A DNA stretch of 64,000 nucleotides, taken from positions 124,001-188,000 of the forward strand of contig CAZLWA010000005.1 of the NCBI GenBank assembly GCA_964563165.1, given 5' to 3'. This DNA comes from CAZLWA01 sp964563165. GTDB lineage: Bacteria > CLD3 > SB21. The notes under the pieces are model-generated. The model had not been told where the DNA came from. It saw only the letters and a list, made by a program, of their open reading frames with translations, and ran no database searches. Made by a program: the position numbers and the translations under genes. Position 1 is the stretch's first letter, and each line of letters opens with the position of its first letter. Of this stretch, positions 35,305 through 44,398 are shown one piece after another.

Positions 35305-36771
35305 GTGGAGGTCATTATTCCGGATACGAACATGGCGGCGATCATGCCGCAGATTATTCTGTGCATCGGTGCGTGTTTGGTTTTACTGATGGGCGTTTTC
35401 ACTCCTTTCTTGCGAAAATGGATCGGCTATATTGCGTTCGCCACATGCGTTGCCGCTTTGATCAGCGTGTTTACCCTATGGCAGTCAAATCTCGTGGTGT
35501 TCAGCGGAATGCTCACTATCAATTACTACACGAATGCTTTTTGTGCGATCATTTTGATGAGCTCGGCGTTGGTCTGTCTGGTTACGCGGGACGACGTCGA
35601 TGAACACAAGATCGGAGAGTTTTTCTCGATCGCCCTGATGTCCACGATGGGTATGATCATTATGGCTTCGAGTCAAAATCTGATGGTGATCTTTCTCGGT
35701 TTGGAGATCATGTCCATAGGGTTGTATATCATGATCGGTATGAATCGTGCGCGCGTCCGCTCGCTCGAGGCATCGTTGAAATATTTTCTTCTGGGTGCAT
35801 TTTCATCCGGATTTTTTCTCTACGGAATTTCTCTCACCTACGGTGCGACGGGCAGTTTTGATCTGGTGAAAATAAAATCCTACCTTGACGCCCACAATTT
35901 ATTAGGCGATCCGCTGATGCTGGCGGGTACGTCGCTCCTGCTCATCGGGTTCGGCTTTAAGGTGGCGCTCGTCCCGTTTCACATGTGGTCGCCGGATGTT
36001 TATCAGGGTTCACCCGCGCCGGTCACGGCATTTATCGCCACCGGCCCTAAAGCCGCGGCCTTTGCCGCATTTGCTCGCGTGTATATCGACTCCCTTCCCT
36101 CTCTGTCCCTCGAGTGGGCGCCGATATTATTTTGGATATCGATCATCAGTATGATCGCAGGAAACTTGCTCGCTCTTATTCAACGCGACATCAAACGCAT
36201 GTTGGCGTTTTCGAGTATTTCACATGCCGGGTATATTATCATGGGAATCATTGCCGGGCCCAAGCTGGCCGAAAGCAATCCTGAATTGGCTCCGGCGGCC
36301 ATTATCTATTACGTCATGGTTTACACTTTGATGAATGTCGCTGCATTTACGATCATCCACGTGTTTGAAACGCGTGAAGGAAGAAATTTGAATGTTGAAG
36401 ATTTTTCGGGATTTGGATTTCGTTATCCTCTGCTGAGCGTATCCATGTCCATAGCCATGCTATCGATGGCAGGGTTTCCGCTCACCGGCGGCTTCATCGG
36501 TAAACTTCAGATCTTTTCAGCGGCCGTTGACGCGGGTTATGTCGTTATGACCGTCGTCGCCGTGATCACAACCACGATTTCAGTTTATTATTATCTCGGC
36601 GTGATGGTAAATATGTACTTCAAAGATTCTGAAAAGCCGCTGGACGATATTCACGTTTCACGAACAACCTGGATGACAATTCTGGCGAGCAGTACCGGCT
36701 TGATTTTACTGGGCGTGATTCCTTCGATTATCACCGATGTGGTGAAAGGATTGTTTCACCTTGTTCTTTAA
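35305..36771 (+). CDS. nuoN: NADH-quinone oxidoreductase subunit N
   Basis: Antiporter-like subunit of the membrane arm. 488 residues, about 14 membrane helices. Conserved residues are the Glu in LEIMSIGLYIMIGMNR, the Lys in FKVALVPFHMWSPDVYQGSPAPVTAF and the Lys in KRMLAFSSISHAGYIIMG. A GTG start lies behind GGAGG with a 4-base gap. It is the last nuo gene, 51 bases after the Clp fusion, and completes A, C-N without B. Confidence 0.96.
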   Translation: MEVIIPDTNMAAIMPQIILCIGACLVLLMGVFTPFLRKWIGYIAFATCVAALISVFTLWQSNLVVFSGMLTINYYTNAFCAIILMSSALVCLVTRDDVDEHKIGEFFSIALMSTMGMIIMASSQNLMVIFLGLEIMSIGLYIMIGMNRARVRSLEASLKYFLLGAFSSGFFLYGISLTYGATGSFDLVKIKSYLDAHNLLGDPLMLAGTSLLLIGFGFKVALVPFHMWSPDVYQGSPAPVTAFIATGPKAAAFAAFARVYIDSLPSLSLEWAPILFWISIISMIAGNLLALIQRDIKRMLAFSSISHAGYIIMGIIAGPKLAESNPELAPAAIIYYVMVYTLMNVAAFTIIHVFETREGRNLNVEDFSGFGFRYPLLSVSMSIAMLSMAGFPLTGGFIGKLQIFSAAVDAGYVVMTVVAVITTTISVYYYLGVMVNMYFKDSEKPLDDIHVSRTTWMTILASSTGLILLGVIPSIITDVVKGLFHLVL

Positions 36772-36865
36772 TGAATGCGTCCCGGTTTGTTAATTATTAT
36801 GTAACTTTGTGTCTTTGTGGTATAAGCCTCTTCAAAATTCTCGCCATTCATAATCAAATGCAACC

Positions 36866-37873
36866 ATGAAAGTCGCCGTATTTTTGGGTGGAACTTCCAG
36901 CGAGCGCAACGTCTCTTTGTCTTCCGGTTCCGCCATTATCAAAGCCCTGCAAGAACTCAAACACGAAGTGGTAGCGCTCGACCCTGCTTTTGGAAAGGAT
37001 CAGCCCTCTCACGAAGCTTCTCAAATCGGACAAACGCCGCCGGACCCGGAGGTTTTGGGAAATTTGTCATCCGAAAAATACGGCCGGAATGCTTTTGAAC
37101 TTGTTGAATTAATTCGTTCGGCTAAGGTAGATCTGGTTTTCAACGCGCTGCACGGCGGCGACGGCGAAAACGGAATTATTCAGGCATTTCTTGACCTGAA
37201 CAAAATTAAATATACGGCTTCCGGCTTTCTCGCAAGTGCGGTCGCCATGAATAAAGTATTATCCAAGCGCCTCTTCGAAAGCGAAGGCATTCCGACGCCG
37301 CATTATCTTTTTTATGAAAAAGATTCGGATTTTCATGCCGCCGAACACCTAATCAATGAAAAAGAATATCCAATTGTCGTTAAGCCTAATTCCGAGGGCT
37401 CGACCGTTGGATTGACGGTGGTCAAAGAAGAGCTTGCCCTGGAAGCTGCTTGGAACAAAGCTTCGCGCTATGGTGATATTCTGATAGAGAGTTATATTGC
37501 CGGGCGCGAATTAACGGTGTCGGTCCTTGGCGATGAAGTTTTGCCGGTCATTGAAATTATTCCAGAAGGCGGAATTTACGATTACGAGCACAAATACACC
37601 AAAGGAAAGACCAAGTACGTTTGCCCTGCGGAATTGCCGGATGACATTTCTGCGGAAGCGCAGCGGCTGGCATTAACGGCGTTTAAAATTTTGGGCTGTA
37701 AAGGATACGGACGCGTTGATTTTCGATTGGGCCCGGAAAATCAATTGTTTTGCCTCGAAGTGAATACGCTGCCCGGTATGACATCCAGCAGCCTGCTTCC
37801 GAAAGCGGCGAAAGCGGCCGGAATGGAATTTCCGGTACTCATTGACAAGATCATTCGGTTGGCGCTGAAGTAA
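36866..37873 (+). CDS. ddl: D-alanine-D-alanine ligase
   Basis: ATP-grasp ligase that makes the D-Ala-D-Ala end of the peptidoglycan stem. 335 residues. The N-terminal domain has FLGGTSSERNVSLSSG and the LHGGDGENG loop; the ATP-grasp core has VVKPNSEGSTVGL and the C-terminal metal/substrate region has RVDFR and EVNTLPGMTSSSL. It is the usual Ddl length. No other cell-wall gene is adjacent. No VanA-type specificity marker could be judged by eye. Confidence 0.94.
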   Translation: MKVAVFLGGTSSERNVSLSSGSAIIKALQELKHEVVALDPAFGKDQPSHEASQIGQTPPDPEVLGNLSSEKYGRNAFELVELIRSAKVDLVFNALHGGDGENGIIQAFLDLNKIKYTASGFLASAVAMNKVLSKRLFESEGIPTPHYLFYEKDSDFHAAEHLINEKEYPIVVKPNSEGSTVGLTVVKEELALEAAWNKASRYGDILIESYIAGRELTVSVLGDEVLPVIEIIPEGGIYDYEHKYTKGKTKYVCPAELPDDISAEAQRLALTAFKILGCKGYGRVDFRLGPENQLFCLEVNTLPGMTSSSLLPKAAKAAGMEFPVLIDKIIRLALK

Positions 37874-37902
37874 TTATCCGCGGGCTATTTTTATTTTCGA
37901 AT

Positions 37903-37932
37903 TTGTTCAAAGACATTTGATTCTCGTAATAT
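37903..37932 (+). promoter_or_regulatory. Possible promoter of the enoyl-CoA hydratase gene
   Basis: -35 TTGTTC (37903-37908), 18-base spacer, -10 TAATAT (37927-37932), 22 bases before the ATG at 37955, with GAGGAG in between as ribosome site. The short leader is plausible. Match is moderate. Confidence 0.4.
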
Positions 37933-37954
37933 GTAATATTGAGGAGTTTGAACG

Positions 37955-38737
37955 ATGTCCTATAAGAATCTATTATTTGAGGTAAGAAACCGAATTGCTT
38001 ACCTCACGATTAATCGTCCGGATAAACTCAATGCGCTGAACAGTGAAACGTTCACCGAATTGGGCGACGCGTTAAAGAAAATAAATGAAGACGCCGCAAT
38101 TGTCGGCGTCATCCTAACCGGCAGCGGCGAAAAAGCCTTCGTCGCCGGAGCCGACATTACCGAATTGGCTGTGCAAACCCCGGTGACCGCAAAAGAATTC
38201 GCGCTGCGGAGCGAGGTCGTATTGTGCGCCATCGAACGCATGAGCAAGCCGGTCATTGCCGCGGTGAACGGATTTGCGCTCGGCGGAGGATGTGAACTCT
38301 CCATGGCGTGTCACATGCGTGTCGCTTCAGAAAACGCCAAGTTCGGTCAGCCGGAAGTTAATTTGGGACTCATCGCCGGCAACGGCGGAACGCAGCGCCT
38401 TCCGCGCCTCATTGGAAAAGGCCGTGCCCTTGAATTGCTGTGCACGGGCGATATGATCTCCGCCGAAGAAGCGTACCGTATCGGACTGGCCAATAAGATT
38501 ACGAAAAAAGAAGAATTGATAGCTACCTGCGAAAAAATACTGAATACGATTGCCGCCAAGGCCCCGGTAGCTGTCAAACTCACACTGGAAGCGGTTCAAA
38601 GCGGTATGGAAATGACGCTTGCCGAAGGTCTCAATTTGGAGGCCAATCTATTCGGACTTGCGTTTTCAACGGAAGATATGAAAGAAGGCACGAAAGCATT
38701 TATTGAGAAAAGAAAAGCGAATTTTCACGGAAAGTGA
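37955..38737 (+). CDS. Enoyl-CoA hydratase / crotonase family protein
   Basis: Hydrates 2-enoyl-CoA to 3-hydroxyacyl-CoA. 260 residues, the normal crotonase length. The oxyanion-hole segments are GEKAFVAGADI and NGFALGGGCEL. Both catalytic glutamates of true hydratases are present, in GGGCE and in GQPEVNLG, so a hydratase is more likely than an isomerase or decarboxylase. GAGGAG precedes ATG 37955. Together with the dehydrogenase at 1764 it could serve 4-carbon acyl-CoA metabolism, though the genes are far apart. Confidence 0.92.
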   Translation: MSYKNLLFEVRNRIAYLTINRPDKLNALNSETFTELGDALKKINEDAAIVGVILTGSGEKAFVAGADITELAVQTPVTAKEFALRSEVVLCAIERMSKPVIAAVNGFALGGGCELSMACHMRVASENAKFGQPEVNLGLIAGNGGTQRLPRLIGKGRALELLCTGDMISAEEAYRIGLANKITKKEELIATCEKILNTIAAKAPVAVKLTLEAVQSGMEMTLAEGLNLEANLFGLAFSTEDMKEGTKAFIEKRKANFHGK

Positions 38738-38772
38738 TTTCTATTTATTCATCCTATTTTTAAAATCCTAAT

Positions 38773-39321
38773 GTGATCAACGTAATTATTTTTGCAGTTA
38801 TTTCTCTCGTCTCCGTAATTATCTTTTTTACCACTAAAGCACTTTCTCCGCACGTCATTTGGAAAATTTTGTTTCCAATAGCGTTGCTTATTGGAATAAC
38901 TTTAGTTGTCATCGAAAGCGCTGAAATTCGAGCTTCTTTCAAAATACGAAAATGGCCGACAGCGGAAGCGAAAGTTATTTCCTCGCAGATTGCCGGCGTA
39001 CGGGCATTCCATCCGGATATTAAATACCAATATCAGGTTCAAGGCGTCACGTATGTGGACAGCACGGACATGAACATGCCCGAATTTGAGAATAAACGCA
39101 GCCGGCACACGACCGCCGGAAAAATTGTCGGACAATATTCCGCCGGAACCGTTGTGACGATTCATTACGACCCTGAAAATCCGGCGATTTCAAAAGTGTC
39201 CACGAGCGCTTCCTACTCAGCGTATTTGATCTTGACCGTCGGCGCGATGCTCTATGGCACGGGCGTTTTCTGGGCGTTGAATATTGTTGCGCGCTATTTG
39301 AGGAAACAATCCGTCAATTGA
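38773..39321 (+). CDS. DUF3592-like membrane protein
   Basis: 182 residues from a GTG start. Two N-terminal membrane helices (about 3-20 and 28-47) precede a beta-rich domain with WPTAEAKVISSQI, IKYQYQVQGVTYVDST and VVTIHYDPENPAIS, which is the DUF3592 pattern, and a last helix (about 152-172) with a basic tail. Such proteins occur widely with unknown function. It sits between the crotonase and EF-G-like genes on the + strand, 35 bases after the former. Confidence 0.78.
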   Translation: MINVIIFAVISLVSVIIFFTTKALSPHVIWKILFPIALLIGITLVVIESAEIRASFKIRKWPTAEAKVISSQIAGVRAFHPDIKYQYQVQGVTYVDSTDMNMPEFENKRSRHTTAGKIVGQYSAGTVVTIHYDPENPAISKVSTSASYSAYLILTVGAMLYGTGVFWALNIVARYLRKQSVN

Positions 39322-39346
39322 TTTTTACCGCGTCATTAATTAGATT
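39318..39346 (+). promoter_or_regulatory. Possible promoter of the EF-G-like gene
   Basis: -35 TTGATT (39318-39323), 17-base spacer, -10 TAGATT (39341-39346). It overlaps the end of the DUF3592-like gene and would give a leader of about 55 bases before ATG 39407. Confidence 0.4.
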
Positions 39347-39406
39347 TTGAATGATTTCCTTCCCTCTGATTTTTAAACTACTTCTGAAACTACCGACAGG
39401 GAGAAA

Positions 39407-41515
39407 ATGACCATGAAGCCTTACGCACCCGACAAGATCAGAAACATTTGTCTTGCTTCGCACGGCGGCACCGGAAAAACGACTTTGGCCGAAGCCATTC
39501 TTTACGTCACCGGCGTTAAGAAACGGTTTGGAACGGTCGAAGAAGGCTCGACCACGAGCGATTATAATTCGGATGAGATCGAGAGGAAATTTTCGATCAA
39601 CACATCGCTGATGCACTGCGAATGGAACGGTCACAAAATCAATATTCTCGATACGCCGGGCTACGCAGATTTTCGCGGCGAGGTGAAAAGTGCCATGAGT
39701 GCGGCAGACATGGTGATCATTCCGGTCAGGGCAACGGCCCTGCTGGATGTGGGAACAGAAATTGCGTGGGATTACGCGGAAGAGTATAAGATTCCGGCGA
39801 TGTTTGTCGTCAACGAACTCGATAAAGAGAACTCGAATTTTGACAAGACGTTTGACGTTATAGTCGAGCGGTTCGGCGGAGATAAACACATCGTCGAAAT
39901 CGGATTTCCTATCGGCGAAGGGCGTCCGGATTTTAACAAGATCTTTGACACCATCAAAATGCAATTGTTGAAATTCACGCTTGACAAATCCGGAAATTAC
40001 GAAGCGCTTGACGTTCCCAATGAATTCAAAGACCGGATGAACAAATTACATGAAATTCTGATCGAAGACGCGGCGGAAAGCGAAGAGAAATTCATGGAGG
40101 ATTTTTTTGAGACCGGTACGTTAACCGATGAAGAATTTCGAAAGGGGTTGCGTGAAGGGATTTTGGCAAGAAAGATCATCCCGGTATTCTGTACGGATGG
40201 GATTTTTTCCGTCGGCATCAAGCAGCTGCTTGATTTCATTGTTGACTACGGGCCGTCACCGGTGGATAGGCCGGTGAAGAAGGGGCTGGCACTCAACGGC
40301 GCGAGTGAAACACGCGAATGTAAGTCCGACGCACCTTTCTCGGCGTTTGTTTTCAAGACCATCAGCGAACCCCACGTCGGTGAATTGTCCCTGTTCCGCG
40401 TCTATTCCGGTTCGGTGAAAACCGGCGAAGATGTGATGAATTCCAGCAAAAACGTTATAGAGCGCATCGGCCAGGTGTTTTTGCTGAACGGCAAAGAGCG
40501 CACGGAAATAGGGTATGCGGGCGCCGGCGATATTGCGGCGCTGGTTAAACTCAAGGATACACACACGAACAATACACTCACCGACAAGAACAAAGCCATT
40601 CGTTTTGAGGAAATTAAATTTCCCGACCCGATCATCACGTTTGCGATCACGCCCAAAGGAAAGAGCGACGAAACCAAAATCAGTACCGGTTTACACGCTT
40701 TTCACGAAGAAGACCCGGCATTCATATTTACGTACGACACCGAGACCCTGCAGAGCATCGTCAGCGGTCAGGGAGAAATGCATCTCCTGATTATCACAAA
40801 ACGTTTGAAGGACCGCTTTGGGGTGGAAGTGGAATTGCACGAACCGAGAATTGCCTACAAGGAGACGATCCGCAGTGCGATCAAAGACGCGGAATTCAAG
40901 CATAAGAAGCAGTCCGGCGGACGCGGGCAGTACGGGCACGTGCATTTGAAAATCGACCCTAAGAAACGCGGCGCGGGTTTTGAATTCGTTAATGAGATTG
41001 TCGGCGGCGTCGTACCGGGGCGATTTATCCCGGCGGTCGAAAAAGGCGTTATCGAGGCGATGACGGGCGGTGTGATCGCCGGCTATCCGGTGGTGGACGT
41101 TCGCGTGGAATTGTTTGACGGAACATATCACGATGTGGATTCGGATGAACTGTCTTTCAAAATAGCCGGGGCGCAGGCTTTTCGTAAAGGTTTTAAAGAT
41201 GCGCATCCGGTGATGCTTGAGCCGATCTATGAACTGGAAGTAAAGATCCCGGACGAATATATGGGTGCGATCATGGGCGACATATCCAGCCGGCGCGGGC
41301 AGATTCAAGGCATGGATGCGGACGGACATTTTCAAATCGTGCGCGCGCATATCCCGCTCGCTGAGATCCTGAAATACGCAACCATCCTGCGCTCGATGAC
41401 CAGCGGCCGCGGGGTGTTCCGGAAGAAGTTTTCTTATTATGCCGAATTGCCGCATGAAGTCGCACATAAGATCATTCACGAATATGAAGAAAGAAAAGCA
41501 GCCGGAGAAAAGTGA
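39407..41515 (+). CDS. EF-G-like translational GTPase (EF-G paralogue, type II)
   Basis: 702-residue GTPase with the EF-G domain order: G domain about 10-275, domain II to about 385, domain III about 400-470, domain IV about 475-590, domain V to the end. The P loop is SHGGTGKTT (residues 18-26) in place of the usual AHIDAGKTT, G3 is DTPGY (82-86), and G4 is NELDKE instead of NKMDR/NKxD. These features fit the EF-G-2 paralogues (as in Thermus and Thermotoga), which lack a full canonical role. CAGGGAGAAA precedes the ATG; ATG 39413 is an alternative. No ribosomal protein gene is nearby, also unlike canonical fusA. Confidence 0.9.
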   Translation: MTMKPYAPDKIRNICLASHGGTGKTTLAEAILYVTGVKKRFGTVEEGSTTSDYNSDEIERKFSINTSLMHCEWNGHKINILDTPGYADFRGEVKSAMSAADMVIIPVRATALLDVGTEIAWDYAEEYKIPAMFVVNELDKENSNFDKTFDVIVERFGGDKHIVEIGFPIGEGRPDFNKIFDTIKMQLLKFTLDKSGNYEALDVPNEFKDRMNKLHEILIEDAAESEEKFMEDFFETGTLTDEEFRKGLREGILARKIIPVFCTDGIFSVGIKQLLDFIVDYGPSPVDRPVKKGLALNGASETRECKSDAPFSAFVFKTISEPHVGELSLFRVYSGSVKTGEDVMNSSKNVIERIGQVFLLNGKERTEIGYAGAGDIAALVKLKDTHTNNTLTDKNKAIRFEEIKFPDPIITFAITPKGKSDETKISTGLHAFHEEDPAFIFTYDTETLQSIVSGQGEMHLLIITKRLKDRFGVEVELHEPRIAYKETIRSAIKDAEFKHKKQSGGRGQYGHVHLKIDPKKRGAGFEFVNEIVGGVVPGRFIPAVEKGVIEAMTGGVIAGYPVVDVRVELFDGTYHDVDSDELSFKIAGAQAFRKGFKDAHPVMLEPIYELEVKIPDEYMGAIMGDISSRRGQIQGMDADGHFQIVRAHIPLAEILKYATILRSMTSGRGVFRKKFSYYAELPHEVAHKIIHEYEERKAAGEK

Positions 41516-41557
41516 CCCTAATCCAACCGGAAACAAATACAAATCATAAAAAAGGTT

Positions 41558-42388
41558 ATGTCCGATCCGAAACAACTGCCGTATTTGATCAGGCTTCTCG
41601 ATGACGAGTCGGAAATCGTTCAAGAGACCGTGATGAGAGAATTGATGTCGTTCGGCCCTGAGCTTCAAACACAGCTCACCCGTCAGAATATTATTTTGGA
41701 CAGACAGCAGAAGCAGGCCTTGCAGGAGTTTTTGGAGAGCCAAAATCAAATTTGGATTCAAGAAGTGTGGCCGCAATGGTTTTCGCTCCTCGACGACAAA
41801 GAAAAATTAGAAAAAGCATTGAGCCTATTGGCGGAATTTCAATACGGCAGAAATTATCCGGTGACCTTGAGATTTCTGCTCGATCAGCTGGCGGAAGAAT
41901 ATGCATCAACTTATCCCGCCAATGATTCTCTGCGGCTTTCAGAGTTTTTATTTGAAATAAAAAATCTCAAAGGAGCGGAGACGGATTATCATAGTCCGAT
42001 GAACAGTAATCTAAATTACGTCATTGAAAAAAAACGCGGTATTCCGATCAGCCTGGCTTGCATTTATATCTTAGTCGGCCATCGGTTGGGGCTGGAGATA
42101 CAGGGACTGAATTTCCCCGGACATTTTCTCACGCGTGCGTACTCGGGCACAAAATCCTTCATCGTGGATTGTTTCCATCACGGCCGCTACGTGGATGAAC
42201 AGCGTCTTGAGACGACAGAACCTTCGCAATTACTGACCCGTGAAAAAATAGCTCATCTAGAATGCGATGCAAAAATGATCATCGGCCGGGTTCTGCGGAA
42301 TCTGATCAATGCGTATCAACTTGAAGGCGATGACATACGCGGCGCATTGATGACGAAGTTGCTGAGCGCGTTGCCCAAGGATTCGTAG
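41558..42388 (+). CDS. SirB1/transglutaminase-like domain protein
   Basis: A 276-residue protein. Residues 1-70 look HEAT-like (LPYLIRLLDDESEIVQETVMRELMSFG). Residues about 85-240 match the SirB1 type of transglutaminase-like fold (PF13369-like), with NLNYVIEKKRGIPISLACIYILVGHRLGL, then GLNFPGHFLTR and the FIVDCFHHGR segment. In many genomes SirB1 sits near the release factor methylase gene; here it follows the EF-G paralogue. The stop shares one base with the GTG start of the next gene. Activity is not known. Confidence 0.85.
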   Translation: MSDPKQLPYLIRLLDDESEIVQETVMRELMSFGPELQTQLTRQNIILDRQQKQALQEFLESQNQIWIQEVWPQWFSLLDDKEKLEKALSLLAEFQYGRNYPVTLRFLLDQLAEEYASTYPANDSLRLSEFLFEIKNLKGAETDYHSPMNSNLNYVIEKKRGIPISLACIYILVGHRLGLEIQGLNFPGHFLTRAYSGTKSFIVDCFHHGRYVDEQRLETTEPSQLLTREKIAHLECDAKMIIGRVLRNLINAYQLEGDDIRGALMTKLLSALPKDS

Positions 42389-43236
42389 TGGCTGACATTC
42401 GAAAAACCAGGCTGGATCAACTCTACTCCACATACGACGCCACGTACATCTTTTCCGATCCCCTCCAGTTGATAAAAACATTTCCGGATCCCCGCGATCA
42501 GGAAGTTGCTGCCGTGATGATTTCCGCGATGGCTTTCGGACACGTGCAGCAAATCATAAAAGCCGGGAAATTTTGTCTCGATTTGATGGACCACACGCCG
42601 AGGACCTTTGTTGATCGGTTTCTCCCCGAAATCGAGATCGTGCGCTGGAAAAAGTTTTATTACCGCATGGTCAAACCCACCGATATGCTGCGATTATTGT
42701 TTACGTTGAAATTAATCTTGCAGAAACACGATTCCCTGGCCGGATGGATTTCTTCAAAATACGACGATGCCGATGACCATTTGGGAATTACCTGGGCACG
42801 ATGCGTCCGAGAAATCAAATCTATAGATGCCGGTGAATGGCAGTGGAAGAGGTCCCGGGGAATTGGTTTCGGTCATTTGCTTCCTGATCCTTTGAATAAA
42901 AGCGCCTGCAAGCGGGCAAACTTGTTGCTCCGCTGGATGGTTAGAAAAGACAATGTGGACTGCGGAATTTGGAGCGACTTGCCGGCATCAAAATTGATCA
43001 TTCCGCTCGATACCCATGTTCAAAGAATTTCATATAATATCGGCTTGACCGATCGGGAAGATCTTTCGTGGAAAACGGCTCTGGAAATTACGGAGAGCCT
43101 TCGAAAGCTGGATCCGGCTGATCCTGTCAAATACGATTTTGCAATCTGTCGTCTGGGTATTTTGCAGATGTGTCCGAAGAAGCGTGATTTGACCAAATGC
43201 GCAGGATGCCCGATCGTTGAGATTTGCCGGCTATGA
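42388..43236 (+). CDS. TIGR02757-like conserved protein
   Basis: A 282-residue protein resembling the TIGR02757/DUF2400 family. Typical features are the start DLLYSTYDATYIFSDPLQLIKTF-like region (here LDQLYSTYDATY), DPRDQEVAAVMISAMAFG, then KRANLLLRWMVRKDNVDCGIW and LIIPLDTHVQRISYNIGLT. It ends with four Cys (CPKKRDLTKCAGCPIVEIC), placed like the iron-sulfur site of HhH-GPD DNA glycosylases, to which the fold is related. The GTG start overlaps the previous stop as TAGTG. A DNA repair role is an inference. Confidence 0.85.
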   Translation: MADIRKTRLDQLYSTYDATYIFSDPLQLIKTFPDPRDQEVAAVMISAMAFGHVQQIIKAGKFCLDLMDHTPRTFVDRFLPEIEIVRWKKFYYRMVKPTDMLRLLFTLKLILQKHDSLAGWISSKYDDADDHLGITWARCVREIKSIDAGEWQWKRSRGIGFGHLLPDPLNKSACKRANLLLRWMVRKDNVDCGIWSDLPASKLIIPLDTHVQRISYNIGLTDREDLSWKTALEITESLRKLDPADPVKYDFAICRLGILQMCPKKRDLTKCAGCPIVEICRL

Positions 43237-43650
43237 AATTTCGTGCTCGGAAGGTTCAGTCTCAAAAAGACGGCAGGAATAATCGAGTGAAATTTCTTCT
43301 TTAGAAAGATGGCATTGATAATGAAAGGAAATGTCTTTAGAGCCCATTTTCAAAAAAGCAAGACGATGCTTGCAGGTCTGGCACGTATTCTTTCTGTTCG
43401 ATTTGATTTTCGGCTTGCGCAGCGTTTTGAGCGATTCCTGATTGGCACGGGCGGTAGAAATCGTCAGGGATTGAATGTGCGTCATTTCCCTGAAAATGGT
43501 ATTGATCATTTTCAGGAACTGTCTGATTTGGGTCAGTGATTTTCGAACCTTAACCAAGAAAGCAATTTGAATAATCAGAAGGACCAATAAAACGGCAATC
43601 AGAAAATAAACAAAAACTTCCCCAAATCCCAATTCGATAAAAAGTGTCAT
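43231..43650 (-). CDS. Small membrane protein with C-terminal Cys cluster
   Basis: I do not recognise a family. The start is taken at ATG 43650 (GTG 43674 would add eight residues). 139 residues: one membrane helix (about 11-33, VFVYFLIAVLLVLLIIQIAFLV), then a helical linker (SLTQIRQFLKMINTIFREM), then a basic stretch and a small domain with Cys in CQTC and later YQC and YSC, a likely zinc site. The stop codon overlaps the end of the + strand gene by 6 bases. It follows nth on the - strand. The topology suggests the Cys domain is cytosolic. Confidence 0.6.
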   Translation of the reverse strand: MTLFIELGFGEVFVYFLIAVLLVLLIIQIAFLVKVRKSLTQIRQFLKMINTIFREMTHIQSLTISTARANQESLKTLRKPKIKSNRKNTCQTCKHRLAFLKMGSKDISFHYQCHLSKEEISLDYSCRLFETEPSEHEIS

Positions 43651-43741
43651 AGTATCCAAAGGTAATCGAAACACGCCGTAAAATCAACTTTTTACAGGTG
43701 AGTTCTCCAGGACACAATGTCCGTTCCAAACCTCCTGACGA

Positions 43742-44380
43742 TCACTTGCCTTTCAACAACGATTGATAATACCGGCACACCCCGTTCATGATGCACGCGT
43801 CGCATTGAGGGTTCTTGGGCCGGCAGATTTCCCTTCCCAAAAAAGAAATGGCCATTCCGGCCTCATTCCAGTGTTTTTTTGGAATCAATTCCATCAATTG
43901 CTTTTCGATTTTGTCCGGCTTGTCTCCCGTTGCGATACCGATGCGGGGCGCGACCCGTATTACGTGCAAGTCCACGATGATACCTTCGGATTTTCCGCCC
44001 GATTCGCGAATGATCACATTGGCCGATTTTCTTCCAATGCCGGAAAGTTCCGTGAGTTCTTCCATCGTGTACGGAATTTTTTCGTCATTCCCGATTGCCC
44101 GACTCAATGAGACAAGCCATTTGGCTTTGTTGAAATAATTTCTCACGGACTTGATGTAAGGAAATAGATCATCTACCGTAGTCCGGGCGAGTTCTTTCAT
44201 CGAAGGAAAAGCTTTGAAGAATTCCGGAGCCAATTCATTAATATGCTTGTCCGAATCGCGGGCGGAGAGCAGGGTCGCTACAACCAGTTGATAGCGGTTT
44301 TTATAATTCAACGGATGTTTTTTACCGGAATATTTCTTGAAAAGCGGCCGGAGGGATTTGAGCCAATTGGTCTTGCTCAT
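43742..44380 (-). CDS. nth: Endonuclease III family DNA glycosylase/AP lyase
   Basis: Base excision repair of oxidised pyrimidines. From ATG 44380 the protein has 212 residues. The HhH motif LSGIGRKSANVI contains the catalytic Lys; the catalytic Asp is in VDLHVIRV. The [4Fe-4S] ligands follow the family spacing C-x6-C-x2-C-x5-C in CRPKNPQCDACIMNGVC. The early helix LLSARDSDKHINE differs from LLSAQATD of E. coli Nth. It begins 18 bases after the histidine kinase gene. Confidence 0.93.
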   Translation of the reverse strand: MSKTNWLKSLRPLFKKYSGKKHPLNYKNRYQLVVATLLSARDSDKHINELAPEFFKAFPSMKELARTTVDDLFPYIKSVRNYFNKAKWLVSLSRAIGNDEKIPYTMEELTELSGIGRKSANVIIRESGGKSEGIIVDLHVIRVAPRIGIATGDKPDKIEKQLMELIPKKHWNEAGMAISFLGREICRPKNPQCDACIMNGVCRYYQSLLKGK

Positions 44381-44398
44381 AGGACACAAAGAAACTAT

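Noticed and set aside
40691..41776. 361-codon - strand frame opposite the EF-G paralogue
   Set aside because: Antisense to conserved domains IV and V and the next gene; composition is that of a mirrored frame.
43700..43741. tRNA or other stable RNA in small gaps
   Set aside because: No cloverleaf arms, TTC loop or CCA end could be made out here or in other gaps checked by eye.
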